Origin: an uncultured Clostridia bacterium | GTDB taxonomy: Bacteria > Bacillota > Clostridia > Oscillospirales > Acutalibacteraceae | Direction of reading: 5' to 3' | NCBI GenBank assembly: GCA_947623505.1 | Contig: CANQGT010000004.1 | Location: forward strand, 62,001-126,000 | Length of the DNA stretch: 64,000 bases | Shown: positions 56,823 to 64,000 of the stretch, one piece after another | Layout of the letters: every line of letters begins with the position of its first letter | Numbering within the stretch: the stretch's first letter is position 1 | Program-made: the position numbers and the translations under genes | The notes under the pieces: generated by a model | Told to the model about the DNA's origin: nothing | Database searches by the model: none | What the model saw: only the letters and a program-made list of their open reading frames with translations

Positions 56823-58571
56823 ATGGAAAATATTGTTGAAATCATAGGCAGCGAAGTTTTCGGAGTTTGGTTTCTTATAGGCGCGGCGCTCGTGTTTTTT
56901 ATGCAATGCGGTTTCGCGATGGTGGAAACGGGCTTTACAAGAGCCAAAAACGCCGGAAACATTATTATGAAAAACCTTATGGATTTCTGCATCGGCACGC
57001 CGATGTTTCTGATTTTGGGTTTCGGTCTGATGATGGGCGAGGAAGTTCTCGGCGGTTTCTGCGGGCTTCCGACCCTCGGCCTGTTTACGGATTATCGGAA
57101 TTTTGACTGGTCAAATTTCGTTTTCAATCTCGTTTTCTGCGCGACGGCCGCCACAATAGTTTCGGGAGCGATGGCGGAAAGAACGAAATTCAGCTCCTAC
57201 TGCATTTACAGCGCGGTTATAAGCGCCGTGGTCTACCCGATAGAGGCGGGCTGGATATGGAACCCCTCCGGCTGGCTCGCGAACCTCGGATTTCACGATT
57301 TCGCCGGCTCGTGCGCGATACATATGGTGGGAGGTCTCACCGCGTTTATCGGCGCAATAATGGTTGGCCCGCGTATAGGCAAATACGTTGAAAACGCCAA
57401 AACCGGCAAAAAGGACGTAAAAGCCATTCCGGGGCATAGCCTCACCCTTGGGGCGCTCGGCGTTTTCATTCTCTGGTTCGGCTGGTACGGATTCAACGGC
57501 GCGGCCGCCGGCAGCGCTTCACAGCTTGCGTCCATATTCCTTACCACGACCTGCGCGCCTTCGGTTGCGACCTGCGTAACGATGATATTCACTTGGATAA
57601 AGAACGGCAAGCCCGACGTTTCAATGTCGCTCAACGCGTCTCTCGCCGGTCTTGTTGCGGTAACGGCAGGCTGCGACGTTGTAGACGCGCTCGGCTCCTG
57701 CATAATCGGCGCGGTATCGGGTATTCTCGTCGTTGTTGCCGTTGAGTTTATCGACATAAAGCTGAAGGTTGACGATCCCGTCGGAGCGGTTGCCGTTCAC
57801 TTCGCAAACGGAGTGTGGGGAACGCTCGCCGTCGGTCTCTTTGCGACAACGAGCGTTCCGTCAAACGATACGTTCAGCGGTCTTTTCTACGGCGGCGGTT
57901 TCTCGCTGCTCGGAAAGCAGGCGCTCGGAGTTTTGACCGTCGGATGCTGGACGGCCGTTACAATGACCGCCGTGTTCTTCCTGATAAAAAAGACAAACGG
58001 TTTGAGAGTTTCAAGAGAAGAGGAGCTCAGGGGACTTGACTCCACGGAGCACAACCTTCCCTCGGCATACGCCGACTTTATGCCCGCGCTCGCTTATGCC
58101 GCCGCTTCGGAATCGTACACAGCGCCGACCGCGGCACCCATGGTTTCCGTTGAAAAGGCGGTGCCCGTGGAATCATACACCGCCTCCGCCGGCGCCGACA
58201 AGCTGACAAACGTGGTTATGGTATTCAGCCCCGCGAAATTTGAGAAAGTAAAAGCGGCGATGAACGCGATAGGAATTACGGGTATGACGGTGACGAACGT
58301 TATGGGCTGCGGCGTTCAGAAGGGGCACAGCAAAATGTACCGCGGAGTCGCCGTTGAGGAAATGAGCCTCAATCCGAAGATGAAGCTTGAAATGGCTGTT
58401 TCAAAGGTTCCCGTGCCTACGGTCATCAACGCCGCGAGAGAGGCGCTTTACACGGGGAATATAGGCGACGGCAAAATATTTATTTACGATATTGAAGACG
58501 TTGTAAAGGTTCGCACGGGAGAGACGGGAACCGACGCTCTTCAGGGCGAGGACGATCTCGCGAACGACTGA
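56823..58571 (+). CDS. amt: Ammonium transporter fused to a PII domain
   Basis: 582 residues. The Amt part (1-400) has about eleven helices with FFMQCGFAMVETG, GFHDFAGSCAIHMVGG and WFGWYGFNGAA. A Pro/Ala/Thr linker leads to a PII domain from about 461 (VVMVFSPAKFEKVKAAM, GCGVQKGHSKMYRG, IGDGKIFIYDIEDVVKVRTGE). The T-loop lacks the Tyr that is uridylylated in E. coli GlnB (AEYMVD corresponds to AVEEMS), so control is probably by ADP/ATP and 2-oxoglutarate only. The fused sensor would gate its own channel. Confidence 0.93.
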   Translation: MENIVEIIGSEVFGVWFLIGAALVFFMQCGFAMVETGFTRAKNAGNIIMKNLMDFCIGTPMFLILGFGLMMGEEVLGGFCGLPTLGLFTDYRNFDWSNFVFNLVFCATAATIVSGAMAERTKFSSYCIYSAVISAVVYPIEAGWIWNPSGWLANLGFHDFAGSCAIHMVGGLTAFIGAIMVGPRIGKYVENAKTGKKDVKAIPGHSLTLGALGVFILWFGWYGFNGAAAGSASQLASIFLTTTCAPSVATCVTMIFTWIKNGKPDVSMSLNASLAGLVAVTAGCDVVDALGSCIIGAVSGILVVVAVEFIDIKLKVDDPVGAVAVHFANGVWGTLAVGLFATTSVPSNDTFSGLFYGGGFSLLGKQALGVLTVGCWTAVTMTAVFFLIKKTNGLRVSREEELRGLDSTEHNLPSAYADFMPALAYAAASESYTAPTAAPMVSVEKAVPVESYTASAGADKLTNVVMVFSPAKFEKVKAAMNAIGITGMTVTNVMGCGVQKGHSKMYRGVAVEEMSLNPKMKLEMAVSKVPVPTVINAAREALYTGNIGDGKIFIYDIEDVVKVRTGETGTDALQGEDDLAND

Positions 58572-58611
58572 TAAAGCGCGAAAATCTTATCGCATACGGC
58601 GTTTATCATAT

Positions 58612-58655
58612 AAAAAAGCGGCAATATCCTTAATCGGATACTGCCGCTTGATTTA
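58612..58655. terminator. Bidirectional terminator between amt and the GDPD gene
   Basis: AAGCGGCA (58616-58623) and TGCCGCTT (58642-58649) with inner TATCC/GGATA; A-run before and T-rich after. Confidence 0.78.
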
Positions 58656-58661
58656 AAAATA

Positions 58662-59678
58662 TCAGTTTTCCGCTTTTACCCTGTAGAGCACGTCGGGATA
58701 ATCCGTCATAATGCAATCCGCGCCGACGGAGAGAAGATATTCCATTTCCTCCTCGTCGTTGATCGTCCAATACTGAACGGCTATCCCCTTTTCGTGGGCG
58801 TAATTTATCACCTGCGCCGTGGCAAGGTTTGCCGCAATTCTGTAAGGCATATTGTAGGGTATCTGCAAAACGGAATAGGCGGGATCGAAATCCTTGCTTT
58901 TTCCGAGCGCCGCGGCATAGAAAGAAAGAACTTCTTTTATTGTGGCGCTGCGCTGAAGATCGGGATAATTCTCGTCAACATAGAGCGAAACTTCTTCTTT
59001 GAACGTGCCGAAAACAACGGAATTTAAAAGGTTTTTCTCCTTGAGTATTCCGTAAAGAATGTCAACGCCCTTTTTGCCGAGATCGCCGCCGTTTTTGATT
59101 TCGATTATGTAATTGAAATCGCCCTTGCTCATAAGATAATCGAGCACGTCTTCCAGCCGCAGTATTTTTATATCTTCCGGCACCGAATCGCCGCTGTACT
59201 GCGCATAGGGAGTCTGCCCGTTTTCATCGGTAAACTTTGCTCCCATATTCAGAGTACGCAGTTCGTCGTAGGTATAATCCTCCGGGCGCGCTCCCTCAAC
59301 GCCGAAAACCGTTTGGGAATCGGAGGTTCTGTCCAGCGTATCGTCGTGAAGCAGCACCAAAGCGCCGTCCTTTGTGATATGCAAGTCAAATTCAAACGTA
59401 TCAACCTTGAAATTCGGATTTTCGGCGCAGTTGGCGAAAGCCATCTTGGTTTCCTCCGGCATAATTCCGCCGCCGCTTCGGTGAGCGCTTATCTGAGTGT
59501 TGCCGTTCCCAACGATATAGGGATTATCGGTTTCATACGTCTTGATGTTTTTCGGATCGGAATGCCAGCTTGCCGATATCGCGAATCCCGCGACGATAAG
59601 CGCGATTATAATAAATATAATCAAAAGCACTTTTACCGCTTTCGGCATTTTTGTTTTCTTTTTTACTTTAGTTTCCAA
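58662..59678 (-). CDS. Glycerophosphodiester phosphodiesterase
   Basis: 338 residues. N-terminal anchor helix (VLLIIFIIIALIVAGFAI). GDPD barrel: ISAHRSGGG, DTFEFDLHITKDG and LLHDDTLDRTSDS have the metal and catalytic residues (His-Arg, Glu-Asp, His); IIEIKNGG and YWTINDEEEM follow, ending in CIMTDYP. Cleaves glycerophosphodiesters to glycerol-3-phosphate outside the membrane. Sits between the nitrogen genes but on the other strand. Confidence 0.93.
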   Translation of the reverse strand: METKVKKKTKMPKAVKVLLIIFIIIALIVAGFAISASWHSDPKNIKTYETDNPYIVGNGNTQISAHRSGGGIMPEETKMAFANCAENPNFKVDTFEFDLHITKDGALVLLHDDTLDRTSDSQTVFGVEGARPEDYTYDELRTLNMGAKFTDENGQTPYAQYSGDSVPEDIKILRLEDVLDYLMSKGDFNYIIEIKNGGDLGKKGVDILYGILKEKNLLNSVVFGTFKEEVSLYVDENYPDLQRSATIKEVLSFYAAALGKSKDFDPAYSVLQIPYNMPYRIAANLATAQVINYAHEKGIAVQYWTINDEEEMEYLLSVGADCIMTDYPDVLYRVKAEN

Positions 59679-59895
59679 AATAATTCACCCCTTAATTAAA
59701 AATTATATTATCACCCCGCCCGATTGTCAAATTTCGGAATTGAGTTTAAGGCGGTTTGCCGCGGCGGCAAATACGCAAATAATTGTAAATTTTCTACAAA
59801 TTGCCGCTTTCTAAAGAGAATTTTAAAATAAATACTTGTGCAAATTCACGGAGAAACAAAAATCTTGTGAAATATTCTATATATCAGCCCGCGGG

Positions 59896-59932
59896 GGCGC
59901 GTAATTTTTAGTAAAATGATGAAATTAGCGCC
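59896..59932 (+). promoter_or_regulatory. Inverted repeat just upstream of the glutamate synthase promoter
   Basis: GGCGC-G-TAATTT (59896-59907) and AAATTA-GCGCC (59922-59932), with one bulged G. It ends 6 bp before the -35, so may bind an activator or repressor. The 324-bp gap has no gene. Confidence 0.5.
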
Positions 59933-59938
59933 GATTTA

Positions 59939-59967
59939 TTGATATAAGGAAATTTGGGATTTATAAT
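59939..59967 (+). promoter_or_regulatory. Promoter of the glutamate synthase operon
   Basis: TTGATA (59939-59944), 17-bp spacer, TATAAT (59962-59967); start codon 35 nt later with GGAGGAG. Confidence 0.75.
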
Positions 59968-60002
59968 TATATAAACGGTTTAATCTTTAAGGAGGAGTTT
60001 TT

Positions 60003-61109
60003 ATGCTTAAAGAAGGGCAGATAAGGATCCCGTCCGGCTGCGCGATCGCGGCGATAATCGACCGCAAGGGCGGCCGTATAAACGGCTCCGAGATAATAAA
60101 ATCCATAGCGCTTATGCACGACCGCTCAAACGGTCTCGGCGGCGGCTTCGCCGCTTACGGTATATATCCCGACCACGCCGACGATTACGCCTTTCACGTT
60201 TTCTATGACGGAGCGCAGGCAAAATCCGAATGCGAGGAATTTCTGTTCAAGCATTTCAACGTTGACGTTTCGGAAAAGATACCCACAAAAAAGATGGAAT
60301 CCATAGCGAACGGGCCCGATATATGGCGCTATTTCGCTAAGCCGAACAAGGTGCATATGCGAGAAGCGCGCCTTGACGAGGAGGAATACACCGTTCAGTG
60401 CGTTATGAAGGTAAACCAAAGCATCGACGGGGCTTTCATCTTCTCAAGCGGAAAGAATATGGGCTGCTTCAAGGCGGTCGGATTCCCCGAGGATGTGGGT
60501 GAATTTTATATGCTCGATCAGTACGACGCTTATTTATGGACGGCGCACGGCAGGTTCCCGACAAACACACCCGGCTGGTGGGGCGGCTCTCACCCGTTTA
60601 ATATCCTCGACTGGTCAATAGTTCACAACGGCGAAATCTCCTCCTACGACACGAACAGAAGATATATCGAACAGTTCGGCTACGTCTGCACGATGCAGAC
60701 GGACACGGAAGTTATAACTTATCTTTTCGATCATCTGCTGCGCCACCACGGGCTGCCCATAGAGGTTGCCGCAGACGTTCTTACCGCTCCCGAATGGGAA
60801 GAGATAGACAGAATGGATAAAGACAGGAAGGAATATTTCACGGCGCTTCGCTCAATATACAACGCCGCGCTTGTAAACGGCCCGTTTTCCGTTATTCTCG
60901 GCTCAAACAAAGGGCTTTTGGCGATAAACGACAGACTGAAGCTTCGTTCGCTGACTGCCGCCACGAAGGGCAGCAGGGCGTATTTCGCCTCCGAGGAATC
61001 GGCAATACGCATAATCTGCCCGGAGCCCGACAAGGTTTGGTCGGTAAGCGGAGCGGAACCCGTTTTCATACCGCTTGAAATAGAAAAAGAGGAGGGCGCA
61101 AGAAGATGA
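60003..61109 (+). CDS. Glutamate synthase, glutamine amidotransferase subunit
   Basis: 368 residues corresponding to the N-terminal amidotransferase domain of GltB as a separate protein. The class II nucleophile would be Cys13 (PSGCAIAAIID) after removal of a 12-residue propeptide. RFPTNTPGWWGGSHPFN and VHNGEISSYDTNRRYIE are the usual class II motifs. The next gene starts 4 nt before its stop (ATGA overlap). Confidence 0.9.
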   Translation: MLKEGQIRIPSGCAIAAIIDRKGGRINGSEIIKSIALMHDRSNGLGGGFAAYGIYPDHADDYAFHVFYDGAQAKSECEEFLFKHFNVDVSEKIPTKKMESIANGPDIWRYFAKPNKVHMREARLDEEEYTVQCVMKVNQSIDGAFIFSSGKNMGCFKAVGFPEDVGEFYMLDQYDAYLWTAHGRFPTNTPGWWGGSHPFNILDWSIVHNGEISSYDTNRRYIEQFGYVCTMQTDTEVITYLFDHLLRHHGLPIEVAADVLTAPEWEEIDRMDKDRKEYFTALRSIYNAALVNGPFSVILGSNKGLLAINDRLKLRSLTAATKGSRAYFASEESAIRIICPEPDKVWSVSGAEPVFIPLEIEKEEGARR

Positions 61110-62608
61110 TAAACTATATCCCGCGCCGTTTCACCGTTGTGCGCAACAGGGAGCTTTGCATAGACTGCGGTTGCTGCGTCCGCCAATGCTCAAACGAATG
61201 CCATTATTACGATGACGACGGCAAGACCGTTCTTTCAAACTCAAATGAATGCGTTGCCTGCCACAGGTGCGTTGACCTGTGCCCCACCGGAGCGCTGCGC
61301 ATAGAAAAATACGTGTGCGATTACCGCGACAATGCCAACTGGACTCCTCAGTATCAGCAGGAAATATGCAGGCAGGCGAACACGGGCTCAACTCTGCTCT
61401 CCGCTATGGGAAACCCGAAGCCGTATCCCATATATTGGGATAAGCTGCTTCTAAACGCTTCGCAGGTTACGAATCCCTCGATAGATCCGCTGCGCGAGCC
61501 GATGGAAATTCGCACCATTTTGGGTAAAAAGCCCGAAAAGATAGAAGTTAAAAAGAGAGGCAAACTCATTACGAAAATGCCCCCGCAGGTCGTGCTTGAA
61601 ACGCCTCTTATCTTTTCGGCGATGTCATTCGGATCGATCAGTATGAACGCTCAGAAATCCCTCGCCATGGCGGCAAAGGAGCTCGGCACGCTTTTCAACA
61701 CGGGCGAGGGCGGTCTCCACGAGGATTTAAAGGAATACGGAAAATACGCCGTTGTTCAGGTTGCTTCCGGCCGCTTCGGAGTACATAAAGGCTATCTTGA
61801 AAATTCAAAATTCATCGAAATTAAAATAGGTCAGGGCGCAAAGCCCGGCATAGGCGGCCACCTGCCCGGAGAAAAAGTGAACGTGGAGGTTTCAAACGCC
61901 CGTATGATCCCCGTGGGATCGGACGCCATTTCGCCCGCTCCGCACCACGATATTTATTCGATAGAGGATCTGCGGCAGCTTATTTGGTCGTTAAAACAGG
62001 CGACAGACGGCAAAAAACCCGTATCCGTTAAAATCGCCGCAGTTCACAATATCGCGGCGATAGCCTCCGGCGTTGCCCGCGCGGGCGCGGATATAGTCGT
62101 GATAGACGGCTTCAGGGGAGGCACCGGAGCCGCTCCCACAAGAATACGCGACAACGTGGGCATTCCGATAGAGCTTGCCTTGGCCGCGGCCGATCAAAGA
62201 CTTCGCGACGAGGGCATACGTTCCACCGTTTCCCTTGTTGCCGCGGGCTCGTTCAGGTGTTCCGCCGACGTGGTTAAGGCAATAGCTCTCGGCGCCGACG
62301 CCTGCTATATCGCCTCCGCGCCGCTTATCGCGATGGGCTGCCATATGTGTCAAACCTGCAACACGGGCAAATGCAACTGGGGCATCGCCACGCAGCGCCC
62401 CGATCTCACCCGCCGTCTCAATCCCGAAATCGCGTCAAAGCGTGTAATAAATCTCGTAAACGCTTGGAATCACGAGATAAAAGAGATAATGGGCGGTATG
62501 GGCATTAACTCAATAGATTCACTTCGCGGAAACAGACTTATGCTTCGCGGCATAGGTCTAAATGAAAAAGAGCTTGAAATACTCGGCGTAAAGCACGCCG
62601 GAGAATAA
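61106..62608 (+). CDS. Glutamate synthase, FMN-binding subunit with N-terminal ferredoxin domain
   Basis: 500 residues. Two 4Fe-4S motifs first (CIDCGCCVRQC and CVACHRCVDLC). The synthase barrel follows: SAMSFGSISMNAQKSLA, GEGGLHEDL, GQGAKPGIGGHLPGEKV, DGFRGGTGAAPTRIRD and the Cys-rich CHMCQTCNTGKCNWGI (3Fe-4S-type ligand set). Archaeal-type split GOGAT. The C-terminal GXGXG domain of GltB is missing here and probably lies past the window edge. Confidence 0.92.
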   Translation: MINYIPRRFTVVRNRELCIDCGCCVRQCSNECHYYDDDGKTVLSNSNECVACHRCVDLCPTGALRIEKYVCDYRDNANWTPQYQQEICRQANTGSTLLSAMGNPKPYPIYWDKLLLNASQVTNPSIDPLREPMEIRTILGKKPEKIEVKKRGKLITKMPPQVVLETPLIFSAMSFGSISMNAQKSLAMAAKELGTLFNTGEGGLHEDLKEYGKYAVVQVASGRFGVHKGYLENSKFIEIKIGQGAKPGIGGHLPGEKVNVEVSNARMIPVGSDAISPAPHHDIYSIEDLRQLIWSLKQATDGKKPVSVKIAAVHNIAAIASGVARAGADIVVIDGFRGGTGAAPTRIRDNVGIPIELALAAADQRLRDEGIRSTVSLVAAGSFRCSADVVKAIALGADACYIASAPLIAMGCHMCQTCNTGKCNWGIATQRPDLTRRLNPEIASKRVINLVNAWNHEIKEIMGGMGINSIDSLRGNRLMLRGIGLNEKELEILGVKHAGE

Positions 62609-62620
62609 GGAGGCGGTGAT

Positions 62621-63058
62621 ATGAAAAAAGTGTTCGCAAGAGAAAATCTCTGCATAAACTGCCGACTTTGCGAGGTTTACTGCAAAACGGCTCACAGCAA
62701 AAGCAAGGACGTTGTGAAAGCGTTCAAGAAGGAATCGCCCGCGCCCGTTTCAAGAATAACCGTTTACGGCGACAATGCCGTTTCCGTTGCCGTAAATTGC
62801 CGCCACTGCGACGATCCCGCCTGCGTTCGCGCCTGCATAACGGGCGCTATGCACAAGGATAAGCGCACGGGTATAGTTTCGGTTGACGAAAACAAATGCA
62901 TAGGCTGTATGACCTGCCTCGCCGTTTGCCCCATAGGCTGCATTAAAACGGATAAAATCGCCATAAAGTGCGATCTGTGCAAGGGCGACGAGCCGGCCTG
63001 CGTTAAAAACTGCCCCAACAGGGCGCTTGTATGGCTTGAGACGGGAGGCGCGGAATGA
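62621..63058 (+). CDS. 4Fe-4S ferredoxin subunit
   Basis: 145 residues with four cysteine clusters: CINCRLCEVYC, CRHCDDPACVRAC, CIGCMTCLAVCPIGC and CDLCKGDEPACVKNC. This HycB-type pattern is that of electron-transfer subunits between an FAD enzyme and the FMN synthase. 12 nt after the synthase, overlapping the next gene. Confidence 0.92.
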   Translation: MKKVFARENLCINCRLCEVYCKTAHSKSKDVVKAFKKESPAPVSRITVYGDNAVSVAVNCRHCDDPACVRACITGAMHKDKRTGIVSVDENKCIGCMTCLAVCPIGCIKTDKIAIKCDLCKGDEPACVKNCPNRALVWLETGGAE

Positions 63059-64000
63059 TGAAGAAATACGTTATTGTAGGCGCTTCCGCCGCAGGGCTTG
63101 CCGCCGCGGAAAGCATAAGGAAAACCGATCCCTCGGGCGAGATAACCGTGCTCACAAAAGAAGCCTATCTGCCTTACAGCCGCCCCTCAATAAGCTATTA
63201 TCTCAAGGGCGTTGTGACCGAGCGCGATATGCTTTTGCGAAAGCCCGCGTTTTACAGAGAAAACAGAATAAATATCGTTACAAACTGCGCCGTTACAAAA
63301 ATAGACAGGGAAAAGAAAATCGTGAAAGCGGGCAGAAAGGAATATCCCTACGATAAGCTCTGCCTTGCGACAGGCTCAAAGCCGTTTATACCGCCCATGA
63401 AAAACGTTGAGGGCAGAAAAAATGCTCTCACCTTTCTTGATTTGGCCTGCGCGAAAGCGGTGAAAAAGGCGGCAAATTCCAAAACAAGGGCGGTGGTCAT
63501 CGGCGCGGGACTGATAGGAATGAAAGCCGCCGAGGGCCTTGCCAAAATCTGCAAAAGCGTTGACGTGGTTGAGCTCGCTCCGCGCGTTCTGCCGTCCATT
63601 TTAGATGAAAAAAGCGCCGTTTCGGTGAAGACCCATCTTGAGGCAAACGGAATACGCTTTCATTTGGGAAACACGGTGACCGAGGCGAAGGTAAGAAACA
63701 ATGCCGTAACCGACGTTATACTCAAAAGCGGAGATGTTCTTCCCTGCGACCTGCTGATTTTGGCCGTGGGCGTTCGCCCCGAGACCGCTCTCGCGGAAAA
63801 GGCGGGGCTTGAGGTGAACAGAGGCATTATAACCGATCCCGAAACCATGCTGACCTCCGATGAAAACATTTACGCGGCGGGCGACTGCACCGTTTCGGTA
63901 GATATGCTGGACGGTTCAAAGAAAATCATCGCTCTTTGGCCGAACGCCGTGCAGCAGGGTATCGCCGCCGGAAGCCAAATGGCCGGAGGGAATATTACAA
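63055..64000 (+). CDS. NAD(P)/FAD-dependent oxidoreductase (partial, 3' end outside window)
   Basis: About 315 residues seen. VIVGASAAGLAAAESI (FAD), LPYSRPSISYYL, LATGSKPFIPP, VVIGAGLIGMKAAEGL (NAD) and AAGDCTVS near the end. Similar to rubredoxin/nitrite reductase-type FAD proteins; here it would pass electrons to the ferredoxin and GOGAT. Start ATG at 63055 or 63058; it overlaps the ferredoxin stop. Confidence 0.9.
   Translation, partial: MMKKYVIVGASAAGLAAAESIRKTDPSGEITVLTKEAYLPYSRPSISYYLKGVVTERDMLLRKPAFYRENRINIVTNCAVTKIDREKKIVKAGRKEYPYDKLCLATGSKPFIPPMKNVEGRKNALTFLDLACAKAVKKAANSKTRAVVIGAGLIGMKAAEGLAKICKSVDVVELAPRVLPSILDEKSAVSVKTHLEANGIRFHLGNTVTEAKVRNNAVTDVILKSGDVLPCDLLILAVGVRPETALAEKAGLEVNRGIITDPETMLTSDENIYAAGDCTVSVDMLDGSKKIIALWPNAVQQGIAAGSQMAGGNIT

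Overview
The window looks like chromosomal DNA of an anaerobic, low-to-mid GC Firmicute of the class Clostridia, most likely a gut Oscillospiraceae/Ruminococcaceae-type organism. This is an inference from gene content: the LL-diaminopimelate aminotransferase lysine/peptidoglycan route, a glgB-glgC-glgD-glgA glycogen operon with the Firmicute GlgD subunit, rubrerythrin, a TnpV remnant, an ANTAR-type nitrogen regulator, an Amt-PII fusion and a split 'archaeal-type' glutamate synthase. Housekeeping genes have GC-rich, A/T-tolerant codons; the 17.3-28.9 kb segment is visibly AT-richer and foreign.

Layout. 1-3037 (minus): ANTAR regulator, dapF, dapL, purC in one tight run. 3.1-9.1 kb (plus): glycogen operon behind a clear promoter and a 21-bp-spaced direct repeat. 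9.1-17 kb: a membrane-anchored Vps62-family protein, then minus-strand corA, rubrerythrin, a degenerate P-type-ATPase-like protein co-oriented with rlmB, and hisH-hisF. 17.2-29.2 kb: an 11.99-kb element integrated in tRNA-Ser(CGA), bounded by 53-bp identical repeats, with inverted arrays of a GGGCAGAAC motif near both ends. It keeps only the C-terminal piece of its tyrosine integrase and a frameshifted excisionase-like gene. Its cargo reads like a defence module: an SF1 helicase with a nuclease-like insertion, zinc ribbons and an RQC domain; a small HTH protein; a nonsense-mutated gene; two Fic proteins (the second frameshifted); and two DUF262 (GmrSD-like) proteins, the first with an amber codon. 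The element appears to be decaying.

29.4-36 kb: a sigma factor with a long C-terminal extension, rpsF-ssb-rpsR, a hairpin-rich cassette between two identical terminators, then dusB-nagA-trmL and a convergent patatin. 36.3-53.7 kb: secA, a lipoprotein, a cyclase-family hydrolase, a sugar-phosphate transferase, a GH2 beta-galactosidase, a radical SAM protein, a CNNM/HlyC protein, pth-mfd-M23 peptidase, and a Na+/Ca2+ antiporter. 53.8-64 kb: CapA-like protein, then the nitrogen block glnA, amt-PII, GDPD (opposite strand), and glutamate synthase subunits (amidotransferase, FMN synthase, ferredoxin, FAD oxidoreductase running off the edge).

How parts fit: glnA, amt-PII and the split GOGAT form an ammonium uptake/assimilation route. 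The amt leader has a hexaloop hairpin that overlaps a terminator, the hallmark of ANTAR antitermination, so the ANTAR regulator at 2.5-3.0 kb is a plausible trans-acting partner. The candidates for a previously undescribed system are the helicase-RQC/Fic/DUF262 cargo, the catalytically dead P-type-ATPase relative, and the structured cassette at 32.4-32.7 kb.
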